64,000 nt of DNA, from the NCBI GenBank assembly GCA_964587165.1, contig CAZPKH010000004.1, positions 1-64,000 of the forward strand. Reading direction: 5' to 3'. Below the pieces are notes generated by a model. That model did no database searches, was not told where the DNA came from, and saw only the letters and a list, made by a program, of their open reading frames with translations. Of the stretch, positions 45,107 through 53,016 are shown one piece after another. This DNA is from CAZPKH01 sp964587165. GTDB lineage: Bacteria > Bacteroidota > Bacteroidia > Bacteroidales > Muribaculaceae. The position numbers and the translations under genes are program-made. The stretch's first letter is position 1. Each line of letters begins with the position of its first letter.

Positions 45107-45682
45107 ATGGCTGATCAAGATTCACAAACCATAGATCAGATAGCCGAACACTTTGAAGCCATCATACGGCTGCTGGGCGACGACCCCTCGCGCCAAGGGC
45201 TCCTCAAGACTCCCCGACGAGCCGCCAAAGCACTGTATTACTGCACCGGCGGCTATCGCAATGACCCGGCAAAGGTGGTGGGCGATGCCATATTCGACCA
45301 CGAAGGGTCGCGCCTTATCGTAGTGCGCGACATAGAGTTTTATTCGTTCTGCGAGCACCATATATTGCCGTTTTTCGGCCGCGTGTCGATCGGGTATATC
45401 CCCTCAGGCAAGATAATCGGGATAAGCAAGCTCGCGCGGCTGGTGAACCACTATGCACGCCGACTTCAGGTGCAGGAGCGCCTTACGGCACAGGTGGCCG
45501 ACGCACTGATGACGATGCTCCCCGGTTGCAAAGGCGTGATCGTAAAATGCGAAGCCCAGCATCTGTGCATGAAGATGCGAGGCGTTGAGAAACAGGACGC
45601 ATCGACAACTACCATCGACTATACCGGATGCTTTGAGGAGTCGGCCGACATGCGCCGACAGTTTTTCGACGCCCTCAGCTGA
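45107..45682 (+). CDS. folE: GTP cyclohydrolase I
   Basis: 191-aa first enzyme of tetrahydrofolate synthesis, converting GTP to dihydroneopterin triphosphate and formate. Zinc/catalytic motifs FCEHHILPFFGRVSIGYIP, KIIGISKLARLVNHYARRLQVQERLT and CEAQHLCMKMRGV (Cys/His ligands) are complete. Its stop is followed by a structured repeat rather than a simple terminator. Confidence 0.97.
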   Translation: MADQDSQTIDQIAEHFEAIIRLLGDDPSRQGLLKTPRRAAKALYYCTGGYRNDPAKVVGDAIFDHEGSRLIVVRDIEFYSFCEHHILPFFGRVSIGYIPSGKIIGISKLARLVNHYARRLQVQERLTAQVADALMTMLPGCKGVIVKCEAQHLCMKMRGVEKQDASTTTIDYTGCFEESADMRRQFFDALS

Positions 45683-45710
45683 CCGCTCCCCGAGCGCCCC
45701 ACCCTCAAGA

Positions 45711-45818
45711 CCAAGAGCAAGCTCGGAGGGCGCATCCTTCAGGGTGCGCCGATAACCTACCGCGTAGGTAATGTGTCGAACCCCAAAGGACTCAAGATCT
45801 GAACGTCCGGGCTCCGAA
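45711..45818. repeat. Structured intergenic repeat after folE
   Basis: Begins with 22 nt (45711-45732) that match 21 of 22 positions of the reverse complement of 52974-52995 after guaA. A short outer stem (45723-45728 with 45812-45817) encloses hairpins GGCGCA/TGCGCC (45729-45750) and ACCTAC/GTAGGT (45755-45769). The interior differs from the guaA copy. It could be a subfamily of the same element. Confidence 0.6.
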
Positions 45819-45849
45819 CATACCTTACTTCCCTCAATTTATCAACGCT

Positions 45850-46041
45850 CTATTCTCTCTTAGTTTTTTCGAGATATTCAGCAAGTGCATCTTTTGCCGG
45901 CACAATCCGGGGCAAGCCATTTGCGTCGGCAAAGACCATATCTTGGCCAAGAGCCGCCTTTCGACGCAATAAATTCTCGTAGGATTGTTTCAACCCTTCC
46001 GTGATTTTTTAAAACATTTTCAGTTCCTCTTGTTCAGACAT
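45850..46041 (-). pseudogene. Small protein gene next to zeta-like gene, nonsense mutation
   Basis: 63-codon frame on the minus strand starting MSEQEELKMF, then an in-frame TAA at 46011-46009. It continues KITEGLKQSYENLLRRKAAL and ends ...ALAEYLEKTKRE. It overlaps the end of the zeta-like gene by 22 nt, as a two-gene toxin-antitoxin type operon would. The part after the stop is clearly protein-like. It may be a partner or antitoxin, an inference from position only. Confidence 0.6.
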
Positions 46042-46598
46042 GACTCCTTGATTTTAAAGAATAAATCGTTATTAAGTATTTTCGTGTTATTCGCTACAGG
46101 AACTGTATCATCAACATTATCAAAAAACATCCAACTGTCTACGATGGGAACAAAAATATTGAAGAAATTCTTTAATCCCAACCAATATCGGCGAATAATT
46201 ATATCTTTTGGAATATTATGACCTCCCTCACTTACACGCTTTGCCACGCGTTCAATAGCCATTTCCGGAGACGATAGCCAAAAAAAGAGAAGCACACTTG
46301 ATATCCCAATTCTCTCGCCCTAACAACCAAACGAGCATAGCTTCGGGTGGCCAAAGTGGTTTCGATAGCGAACGTGCTTTTCCTTTCAAGCAATGTCTCG
46401 ATACGCTGAAGCATCAATTTCCCGGCCTCTAAAGCAACAGACTCCGGATTGAATGGCGACAATCCTTTGGCGATCTCGTCTGCATTAACAAACTCACTAC
46501 ACCCCAGCAAATCCGGCAATACCGAATATGATGCCGTAGTCTTTCCGGCACCGTTGCATCCTGCTATAATATAGAATATAGAGTGTAGGTTTAGTCAT
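46020..46598 (-). pseudogene. Zeta-toxin-like P-loop kinase, two frameshifts
   Basis: Reads as a ~195-residue zeta-toxin/AAA family protein once two lesions are undone. It starts MTKPTLYI at 46598, then a 7-bp tandem duplication (46568-46574 and 46575-46581) shifts the frame just before the Walker A sequence AGCNGAGKTTAS. The next block has NADEIAKGLSPFNPE and TFAIETTLATRSYA. A one-base loss in an A7/T7 run at 46280-46286 shifts the frame again before FWLSSPEMAIERVAKRVSEGG and NIPKDIIIRRYWLGLKNFF. The family phosphorylates nucleotide-sugar precursors when toxic; many chromosomal members have unknown roles. Confidence 0.8.
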
Positions 46599-46632
46599 CT
46601 GAAGATTCTATAACTCATGAATTAGGGTGTTA

Positions 46633-46640
46633 CAAATATA
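46633..46640 (-). promoter_or_regulatory. Possible -7 box of the decayed zeta module
   Basis: TATATTTG on the minus strand, 34 nt upstream of the pseudogene ATG. The promoter may survive although the coding region is broken. The remaining 46599-46781 gap is AT-rich with no other feature seen. Confidence 0.35.
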
Positions 46641-46749
46641 GGATATTATATTTAAGCAAGCTCTATAATATATGTTAATACTCTTATTTCGCCCAACTGA
46701 GGGGAAGCAGTTATTCTTGACAGAGGGTTAGAATCCGCGGAATTTTTTG

Positions 46750-46757
46750 TATCTTTG
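46750..46757 (+). promoter_or_regulatory. -7 box for rfbD unit
   Basis: TATCTTTG, 24 nt before the rfbD ATG at 46782. It overlaps the upstream in-frame ATG at 46755, which is therefore rejected as start. Confidence 0.6.
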
Positions 46758-46781
46758 TGCCGACAAAAGAACGAAAGAGAA

Positions 46782-47660
46782 ATGAAGATTTTAGTGACCG
46801 GTTGCCGTGGTCAGCTCGGCAACGAAATGCGCATTATACTGGAAGACCGTATGCCCGGCATCACGGTATATACCGATGTCGATGAGCTCGACCTCACCGA
46901 TGCCGATGCCGTACGCCGGTTTGTGGCCGCAGGCGAGTTCACTCATATACTGAACTGCGCCGCTTATACTGCCGTCGACAAAGCCGAGGGCGAAGGAGCG
47001 CGTGCATGTCAGGCAGTGAATGTCGACGCCGTGCAAAATCTCGCCACAGCAGCCTACGAAGCCGGTGCCAAGGTGGTGCACGTATCGACCGACTATGTGT
47101 TCGACGGTACCGCCCACACCCCTTACCGCGAGAGCGACAAGGTGAATCCTACCTCGCACTACGGCACCACAAAGCGCAAAGGCGAGATGGTGCTTCTTGC
47201 CATGGCTCCCGAGAGTGTGATAGTGCGCACGGCATGGCTCTACTCGCCGTTCGGCGCAAACTTTGTCAAGACTATGCGACGCCTCGGCCGCGAGCGCTCG
47301 GAGCTTGGCGTTGTGGCCGACCAGGTAGGCACCCCCACCTACGCCCGCGATCTGGCCGACGCTATCTATTCGATAATCACGGCTCAGCAATGGGTGCCCG
47401 GCATATACCATTTCACTGACGAGGGCGTAGCGTCATGGTACGACTTCACCAAGGCGATACACCGCCTGTCTGGCATCACCGGATGCGACGTGCGCCCCTT
47501 AAGCACCGACGACTACCCCACTGCGGCCACCCGCCCGGCCTACTCGGTGCTCGACAAAACTTTGATCAAAAAGACTTTCGGAATCACCATACCTCACTGG
47601 GAGGAGAGCCTCGCCGACTGCATCGCGCGCCTCGAAGTGATGGAAAAAGAAGAAAAATAA
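46782..47660 (+). CDS. rfbD: dTDP-4-dehydrorhamnose reductase
   Basis: 292-aa short-chain dehydrogenase that makes dTDP-L-rhamnose for surface polysaccharide. It has the N-terminal NAD(P) motif VTGCRGQLGNE, the YxxxK catalytic pair in YGTTKRKGE, and VSTDYVFDGT. The other rml/rfb genes are not adjacent, so this is a dispersed pathway gene. It heads a co-directional run rfbD-prfC-aguA-aguB-guaA; a hairpin lies between it and prfC. Confidence 0.93.
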   Translation: MKILVTGCRGQLGNEMRIILEDRMPGITVYTDVDELDLTDADAVRRFVAAGEFTHILNCAAYTAVDKAEGEGARACQAVNVDAVQNLATAAYEAGAKVVHVSTDYVFDGTAHTPYRESDKVNPTSHYGTTKRKGEMVLLAMAPESVIVRTAWLYSPFGANFVKTMRRLGRERSELGVVADQVGTPTYARDLADAIYSIITAQQWVPGIYHFTDEGVASWYDFTKAIHRLSGITGCDVRPLSTDDYPTAATRPAYSVLDKTLIKKTFGITIPHWEESLADCIARLEVMEKEEK

Positions 47661-47669
47661 ACACTGACG

Positions 47670-47706
47670 GGCACCGCTTGCGGCTGTTGGGCTGCCGGCG
47701 GTGCTC
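47670..47706 (+). terminator. Possible weak terminator between rfbD and prfC
   Basis: Nested imperfect stem (GCACCGC with GCGGTGC, inner CGGC/GCCG), followed by TCTTGCTATAT. Partial read-through into prfC is likely. Confidence 0.4.
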
Positions 47707-47728
47707 TTGCTATATCTGAGCACGATAT

Positions 47729-49309
47729 ATGTCAACACTGACCGACGAAATAAGCCGCCGGCGCACGTTCGCCATCATCTCACACCCCGACGCCGGCAAG
47801 ACCACTCTCACCGAGAAGCTCCTTCTATTCGGTGGCGCCATCCATGTGGCCGGCGCCGTGAAGAGCAACAAGATCAAGAAAACAGCCACTTCCGACTGGA
47901 TGGAGATCGAGAAGCAGCGCGGCATCTCTGTGGCTACCTCGGTGATGGGCTTCAACTACGGCGACTACAAGATCAACATCCTCGACACCCCCGGCCACCA
48001 GGATTTCGCCGAAGATACTTACCGCACCCTTACGGCTGTCGACTCCGTAATCATAGTGGTCGACGTGGCCAAAGGCGTGGAACAGCAGACCCGCAAGCTC
48101 ATGGAGGTGTGCCGGATGCGCAACACTCCGGTGATCATCTTCGTAAACAAGCTCGACCGCGAGGGCCGCGATCCGTTCGATATACTCGACGAGCTCGAAT
48201 CTGAGCTCAAGATCAGCGTCCGCCCGCTGTCGTGGCCCATCAATATCGGGGCGCGCTTCAAGGGCGTATACAATATTTATGAAAACTCGCTCGACCTTTT
48301 CACCCCCGACAAGCAGCGAGTGTCGGAGCGCGTGGAGATCGACTCTGTCGACGATCCGCGTATCGACGAGGCAGTAGGCGAAGCCGACGCCGCCAAGCTG
48401 CGCGAGGATCTGGAGCTGATCGAAGGTGTATACCCGCAGTTCGACGAGCAGGAGTATCTTGCCGGCCAGGTAGCTCCGGTATTCTTCGGATCGGCGCTCA
48501 ACACCTTCGGTGTCAAGGAGCTGCTCGACTGCTTCGTCAAGATCGCACCGTCGCCGCGACCCGTGGCTGCCGAAGAGCGTACGATCGACCCCGCCGAGGA
48601 AGCTTTCAGCGGATTCATCTTCAAGATACACGCCAATATGGACCCCAACCACCGCTCGTGCATAGCTTTCTGCAAAATTTGCTCCGGCAAGTTTGAGCGC
48701 AACGAGGGGTATCGGCATATCCGCTCGGGCAAAGTGATGCGCTTTGCCTCGCCCACCGCTTTCATGGCTCAGAAAAAGAGCGTGGTCGACGAGGCTTACC
48801 CCGGCGACATCGTCGGCATACCCGATACAGGCAACTTCAAGATCGGCGACACCCTCACATCCGGCGAGACGCTGCACTTCAAGGGGCTGCCGTCGTTCTC
48901 GCCCGAGATGTTCAAATATATCGAGAACACCGACCCCATGAAGTCCAAACAGCTTGAAAAAGGGATCCAGCAGCTCATGGACGAAGGTGTTGCGCAGCTT
49001 TTTGTAAACCAGTTCAACGGCCGCAAGATAATCGGCACCGTCGGGCAGCTCCAGTTTGAAGTGATACAGTACCGTCTGCAGCACGAGTACGGAGCGCAGT
49101 GCCGCTGGGAGCCGATGTCGATGTACAAAGCGTGCTGGATAGAGAGCGACGACGCCGAAGCATTGGCCGCCTTCAAGAAGCGCAAATATCAGTTCATGGC
49201 CACCGACCGCGACGGCCGCGACGTATTCATGGCCGACTCGTCGTATGTGCTCACCATGGCTCAGCAAGACTTCCCCAAGCTGAAGTTTCATTTTTCGAGC
49301 GAATTTTAA
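47729..49309 (+). CDS. prfC: Peptide chain release factor 3
   Basis: 526-aa translational GTPase that recycles RF1/RF2 after peptide release. The G domain has HPDAGKTTLTEKLL (P-loop), DTPGHQDF and NKLDREGRD. Domain II and III sequences follow, with AHANMDPNHRSC-like and CRWEPMSMYKACWI near the C-terminus. Length is normal for RF3. It is followed by aguA after 26 nt. Confidence 0.97.
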   Translation: MSTLTDEISRRRTFAIISHPDAGKTTLTEKLLLFGGAIHVAGAVKSNKIKKTATSDWMEIEKQRGISVATSVMGFNYGDYKINILDTPGHQDFAEDTYRTLTAVDSVIIVVDVAKGVEQQTRKLMEVCRMRNTPVIIFVNKLDREGRDPFDILDELESELKISVRPLSWPINIGARFKGVYNIYENSLDLFTPDKQRVSERVEIDSVDDPRIDEAVGEADAAKLREDLELIEGVYPQFDEQEYLAGQVAPVFFGSALNTFGVKELLDCFVKIAPSPRPVAAEERTIDPAEEAFSGFIFKIHANMDPNHRSCIAFCKICSGKFERNEGYRHIRSGKVMRFASPTAFMAQKKSVVDEAYPGDIVGIPDTGNFKIGDTLTSGETLHFKGLPSFSPEMFKYIENTDPMKSKQLEKGIQQLMDEGVAQLFVNQFNGRKIIGTVGQLQFEVIQYRLQHEYGAQCRWEPMSMYKACWIESDDAEALAAFKKRKYQFMATDRDGRDVFMADSSYVLTMAQQDFPKLKFHFSSEF

Positions 49310-49335
49310 CCCAATAAGATACAACACATTATAAT

Positions 49336-50385
49336 ATGTACGCGCAGTCTGAGCACCGTCTCCCGGCCGAATGGGAGGATCATCGGGTCATTTTGATGGC
49401 GTGGCCGCACGCGGCTACCGACTGGGAGCCTATGCTCGCCGAGGCACAGGAGTGCTATGTGAGGATCATCGAGGCTATCGCCCGCTTTGAGACTGTGCTG
49501 CTTATCTCGCCCGACCCTGCCGAACCAATGGCTCGTCTGGCTCACATTGACCCTGAAAGAATCGTATTTGCCGCCGTGCCGACCAACGATACTTGGACGC
49601 GCGACTACGGCCCTATCACGATAGCCGACGGCGATTCGCTCTTCCCGGCCGACTTTGTGTTCAACGGCTGGGGCATGAAATTTCCGGCAAATCTCGATAA
49701 TGAGGTGAACCGGCGCCTGCGCTCGGCCGGCATCTTGCGTGCGTTGCGCAATCGCCGCAATATGGTGCTCGAAGGGGGCTCTATCGAGTCGAACGGTTGC
49801 GGCGCCATCATGACTACGTCGCAGTGCCTGTATGAATTCAACCGCAACAGCGGTATGACCGAGGCCGAAATAATCGAGCGTCTGTCGGATATTCTCGGTG
49901 CACGCGCCGACATGCTTGTGCTCGATCATGGCAGCATATCGGGCGACGATACCGACGGACATATCGACACGCTCGCCCGATTTGCCGATCCGCAGACTAT
50001 CCTATACGTCGCGCCTCCGGCCGACAGCGCCGATGCCGACCATCGCGGGCTTTCGCTTATGGAGCGCGAGCTGCGCGCAAAATGGCCGTACAAGCTTGTG
50101 GCTCTCCCCTTCGCCGGACCGGTATATGATCCCGACGACGGCTCCCGTCTGCCGGCCACATACGCCAACTTCCTGATCACTCCGACGGCTGTCATCGTGC
50201 CTACCTACGGCCTCGCCACCGATGCCGAAGCTCTCGCCACGATAGGGAGCTGCTTCCCCGGGCGGGAGTGTGTGGGCGTAGACTGCCGCGCGCTGATACG
50301 CCAGCACGGTTCGCTGCACTGCGCCACGATGCAACTCTACGGCTCGACACTCAACCTTGATGCCTCCTCAATACGCCGATTATGA
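49336..50385 (+). CDS. aguA: Agmatine deiminase
   Basis: 349-aa PPAD-type guanidino-modifying enzyme converting agmatine to N-carbamoylputrescine and ammonia. Active-site features are NDTWTRDYGP at 84-93, the VLEGG glutamate near 146, DGHID histidine near 209, and nucleophile C329 in GSLHCATMQ. It overlaps aguB by 4 nt (ATGA), so the two steps are translationally coupled. Confidence 0.95.
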   Translation: MYAQSEHRLPAEWEDHRVILMAWPHAATDWEPMLAEAQECYVRIIEAIARFETVLLISPDPAEPMARLAHIDPERIVFAAVPTNDTWTRDYGPITIADGDSLFPADFVFNGWGMKFPANLDNEVNRRLRSAGILRALRNRRNMVLEGGSIESNGCGAIMTTSQCLYEFNRNSGMTEAEIIERLSDILGARADMLVLDHGSISGDDTDGHIDTLARFADPQTILYVAPPADSADADHRGLSLMERELRAKWPYKLVALPFAGPVYDPDDGSRLPATYANFLITPTAVIVPTYGLATDAEALATIGSCFPGRECVGVDCRALIRQHGSLHCATMQLYGSTLNLDASSIRRL

Positions 50386-51281
50386 AAACAGCACTCATAC
50401 AGCTCAAGATCACTCCCGACACGGCAGCCAACCGTGCCCGCATAGCCGCCCAACTGCGCCAAGCTGCTGCATCCGGGGCAGAACTGGCTGTGCTTCAGGA
50501 GCTGCACGACACTCCCTACTTCTGCCAGAACGAGGATGTCGACACTTTCGATCTCGCCACACCTATCCCTGGCCCGGCTACCGATTTCTACTCGGCCATA
50601 GCTGCTGAGACTGGCCTGGTGATCGTGACATCAATGTTTGAGCGCCGGGCACCGGGGCTGTATCATAACACAGCCGTAGTGTTCGAACGCGACGGCTCGA
50701 CAGCCGGCATCTACCGCAAAATGCACATACCCGACGACCCGGCATACTACGAGAAGTTTTACTTCACCCCCGGCGATCTCGGATTTGAGCCCATCGACAC
50801 CTCCGCAGGGCGCCTTGGAGTGCTCGTGTGCTGGGATCAATGGTACCCGGAAGCTGCCCGGCTGATGGCTCTCCGCGGCGCCGATATCCTGATATATCCC
50901 ACCGCCATAGGGTATGCCGACGCCGACACCCCCGACGAGCAGGAGCGCCAGCGGCAGGCATGGATCACCGTGCAACGCGGCCATGCCGTGGCCAACGGAT
51001 TGCCCGTCGTCACGGTCAACCGCACCGGCTTCGAGCCCGATCCCTCGGGAGCGACTCCGGGCATACGGTTCTGGGGGTCGAGCTTTGCTGCAGGCCCGCA
51101 GGGCGAGATACTGTGGCAGGCTCCTGTCGACGACGAAGCCACAATGATAGTCGACATCGACATGCGCCGCTCCGAGCAGGTGCGCCGCTGGTGGCCGTTC
51201 CTGCGCGACCGCCGCATCGACGCTTACGGCGGCCTCACCTCACGATTCCTTGACAAACCACTCAACAGTCAATCAAAATAA
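50382..51281 (+). CDS. aguB: N-carbamoylputrescine amidase
   Basis: 299-aa nitrilase-superfamily enzyme that completes putrescine formation, releasing CO2 and ammonia. Catalytic triad E40 (LQELHDTPYF), K113 (YRKMHIPDDP) and C150 (VLVCWDQWYPE) is intact. It overlaps aguA by 4 nt, and its stop shares one base with the guaA start. Confidence 0.96.
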   Translation: MKTALIQLKITPDTAANRARIAAQLRQAAASGAELAVLQELHDTPYFCQNEDVDTFDLATPIPGPATDFYSAIAAETGLVIVTSMFERRAPGLYHNTAVVFERDGSTAGIYRKMHIPDDPAYYEKFYFTPGDLGFEPIDTSAGRLGVLVCWDQWYPEAARLMALRGADILIYPTAIGYADADTPDEQERQRQAWITVQRGHAVANGLPVVTVNRTGFEPDPSGATPGIRFWGSSFAAGPQGEILWQAPVDDEATMIVDIDMRRSEQVRRWWPFLRDRRIDAYGGLTSRFLDKPLNSQSK

Positions 51282-52813
51282 TGGTTCAAGAAAAGATTAT
51301 TATCCTTGACTTCGGCTCGCAGACCACTCAGCTGATAGCCCGCCGCATCCGCGAGCTTAACCAGTACTGCGAAATTCTGCCGTACAACAAATTTCCTGAA
51401 GGCGCTGAGGCCGAAGGGGTAATCGGTGTGATACTCTCCGGATCGCCCTTCTCCGTCTACGACCCCGCGGCCTTCAAGATCGACGTCGAAGCTCTTGCCT
51501 CCCGCTATCCGCTGCTCGGCATATGCTACGGCGCTCAGCTCATGGCCTATCAGGCAGGCGGCTCGGTCGAGCCCGCAGCCTCCCGCGAGTACGGACGTGC
51601 CAAGCTGGTGAAGGTCGACGACGCCGACCCGCTGATGGCCGGCATACTACCCGGCGCGCAGGTGTGGATGAGCCACGGCGACACCATAACATCGCTCCCC
51701 GACGGTTTCGGCATCGTAGCTTCGACCGACGATGTGCCTGTGGCAGCCTACCGCGTGGCAGGCAAGCAGCGCTGGGGCGTACAGTTTCATCCCGAGGTAT
51801 ACCACTCGGAGTGCGGCGCACAGCTTCTCAAAAACTTTGTTGTCGGGATATGCGGCGGCCATCAGGCATGGAGCGCCGACTCTTTTATAGAGACAACCGT
51901 CCGGCAGTTGCGCGACACTCTCGGCGACGACCGTGTGATACTCGGCCTCTCGGGGGGTGTGGACTCGTCGGTAGCGGCTGTATTGCTCAACCGCGCCATC
52001 GGCGACCGCCTCACCTGCATATTCGTGGATCACGGCATGCTGCGTAAGAATGAAGCGCGCGATGTGATCGAAGATTACCGCGGCCTCGGCCTCAATGTAG
52101 TAGGCGTCGACGCGTCGGCCAAATTTTTCACCGAGCTGGCCGGTGTCACCGAGCCCGAGCGCAAGCGCAAAATCATAGGCGCCGGCTTCATAGACGTGTT
52201 CGAGCAGGAAGCCAAAAAGGTAGAGGGTGCACGCTGGCTCGGGCAGGGCACAATCTACCCTGACTGCATCGAGTCGCTTTCGATCACAGGCACAACCATA
52301 AAAAGCCATCACAATGTGGGCGGACTGCCCGAGCGCATGAACCTCAAGCTCGTAGAGCCGCTTCGCTGGCTGTTCAAGGACGAAGTGCGTCGTGTAGGGC
52401 GTGCCCTCGGGATGCCCGAGCACCTTATTTCGCGCCATCCGTTCCCGGGCCCCGGCCTGGCAGTACGTATACTCGGCGACATCACCCCTGAGAAAGTAGC
52501 CACACTCCAGGAAGCCGACCATATATTCATCGACGGCCTGCGCCGCTGGGGTCTCTACGACAAAGTATGGCAGGCAGGCGTAGTGCTTCTGCCGGTACAG
52601 ACAGTAGGCGTGATGGGCGACGAGCGCACCTACGAGCGCGCTGTAGCTCTCCGCGCCGTGACATCGACCGATGCCATGACAGCCGACTGGGCACACCTAC
52701 CCTACGAATTTTTGGCCGAGATCTCGTCGATGATCATCAACAAAGTGCGCGGCGTAAACCGCGTATGCTACGACATCTCCTCCAAACCGCCAAGCACCAT
52801 CGAGTGGGAATAA
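51281..52813 (+). CDS. guaA: GMP synthase (glutamine-hydrolysing)
   Basis: 510-aa two-domain enzyme converting XMP to GMP. The glutaminase domain (1-195) has nucleophile C82 in LGICYGAQLM and HPEVYHSE. The ATP-pyrophosphatase domain has LSGGVDSS at about residue 223, and the C-terminal dimerisation domain ends KPPSTIEWE. The last gene of the aguA-aguB-guaA string, with one-base overlap to aguB, followed by a strong terminator. Confidence 0.97.
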   Translation: MVQEKIIILDFGSQTTQLIARRIRELNQYCEILPYNKFPEGAEAEGVIGVILSGSPFSVYDPAAFKIDVEALASRYPLLGICYGAQLMAYQAGGSVEPAASREYGRAKLVKVDDADPLMAGILPGAQVWMSHGDTITSLPDGFGIVASTDDVPVAAYRVAGKQRWGVQFHPEVYHSECGAQLLKNFVVGICGGHQAWSADSFIETTVRQLRDTLGDDRVILGLSGGVDSSVAAVLLNRAIGDRLTCIFVDHGMLRKNEARDVIEDYRGLGLNVVGVDASAKFFTELAGVTEPERKRKIIGAGFIDVFEQEAKKVEGARWLGQGTIYPDCIESLSITGTTIKSHHNVGGLPERMNLKLVEPLRWLFKDEVRRVGRALGMPEHLISRHPFPGPGLAVRILGDITPEKVATLQEADHIFIDGLRRWGLYDKVWQAGVVLLPVQTVGVMGDERTYERAVALRAVTSTDAMTADWAHLPYEFLAEISSMIINKVRGVNRVCYDISSKPPSTIEWE

Positions 52814-52830
52814 TCCCGCTTTAAATCATA

Positions 52831-52869
52831 CAATCAGCCACTTAGCGATCGTCGCTGAGTGGCTGATTG
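52831..52869 (+). terminator. guaA terminator
   Basis: 18-bp stem with one G-T pair (52831-52848 and 52852-52869), a 3-nt loop, then GTTAAAAT. Confidence 0.85.
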
Positions 52870-52886
52870 GTTAAAATAACGCCTTC

Positions 52887-52995
52887 AAACTCGGAGGTCG
52901 GGTACTTCAGCGCCCGACATTATCTTCGACTGACGTTATCCTCGGGCCATGAATGACCCGATCTCCAAGGACTCGCCCTCCGAGTTTGCTCTTGG
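52887..52995. repeat. Branched intergenic repeat after guaA
   Basis: An 11-bp perfect outer stem (AAACTCGGAGG at 52887-52897 with 52977-52987) encloses two hairpins. The first is GTCGGG/CCCGAC (52897-52902 with 52913-52918), the second TCGGG/CCCGA (52932-52936 with 52947-52951). The end 52974-52995 is shared, inverted, with 45711-45732 after folE. It looks like a mobile or REP-like intergenic element. Confidence 0.7.
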
Positions 52996-53016
52996 GGTGG
53001 GTGTTGGGGCTTTTTC

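Noticed and set aside
45680..45802. Read-through extension of folE in the same frame
   Set aside because: The folE protein already ends at its normal length; the following 39 codons lie in a structured repeat shared with another locus, so the frame agreement is probably chance.
47825..49327. 500-codon minus-strand frame opposite prfC
   Set aside because: Shadow of prfC; the plus frame has all GTPase motifs.
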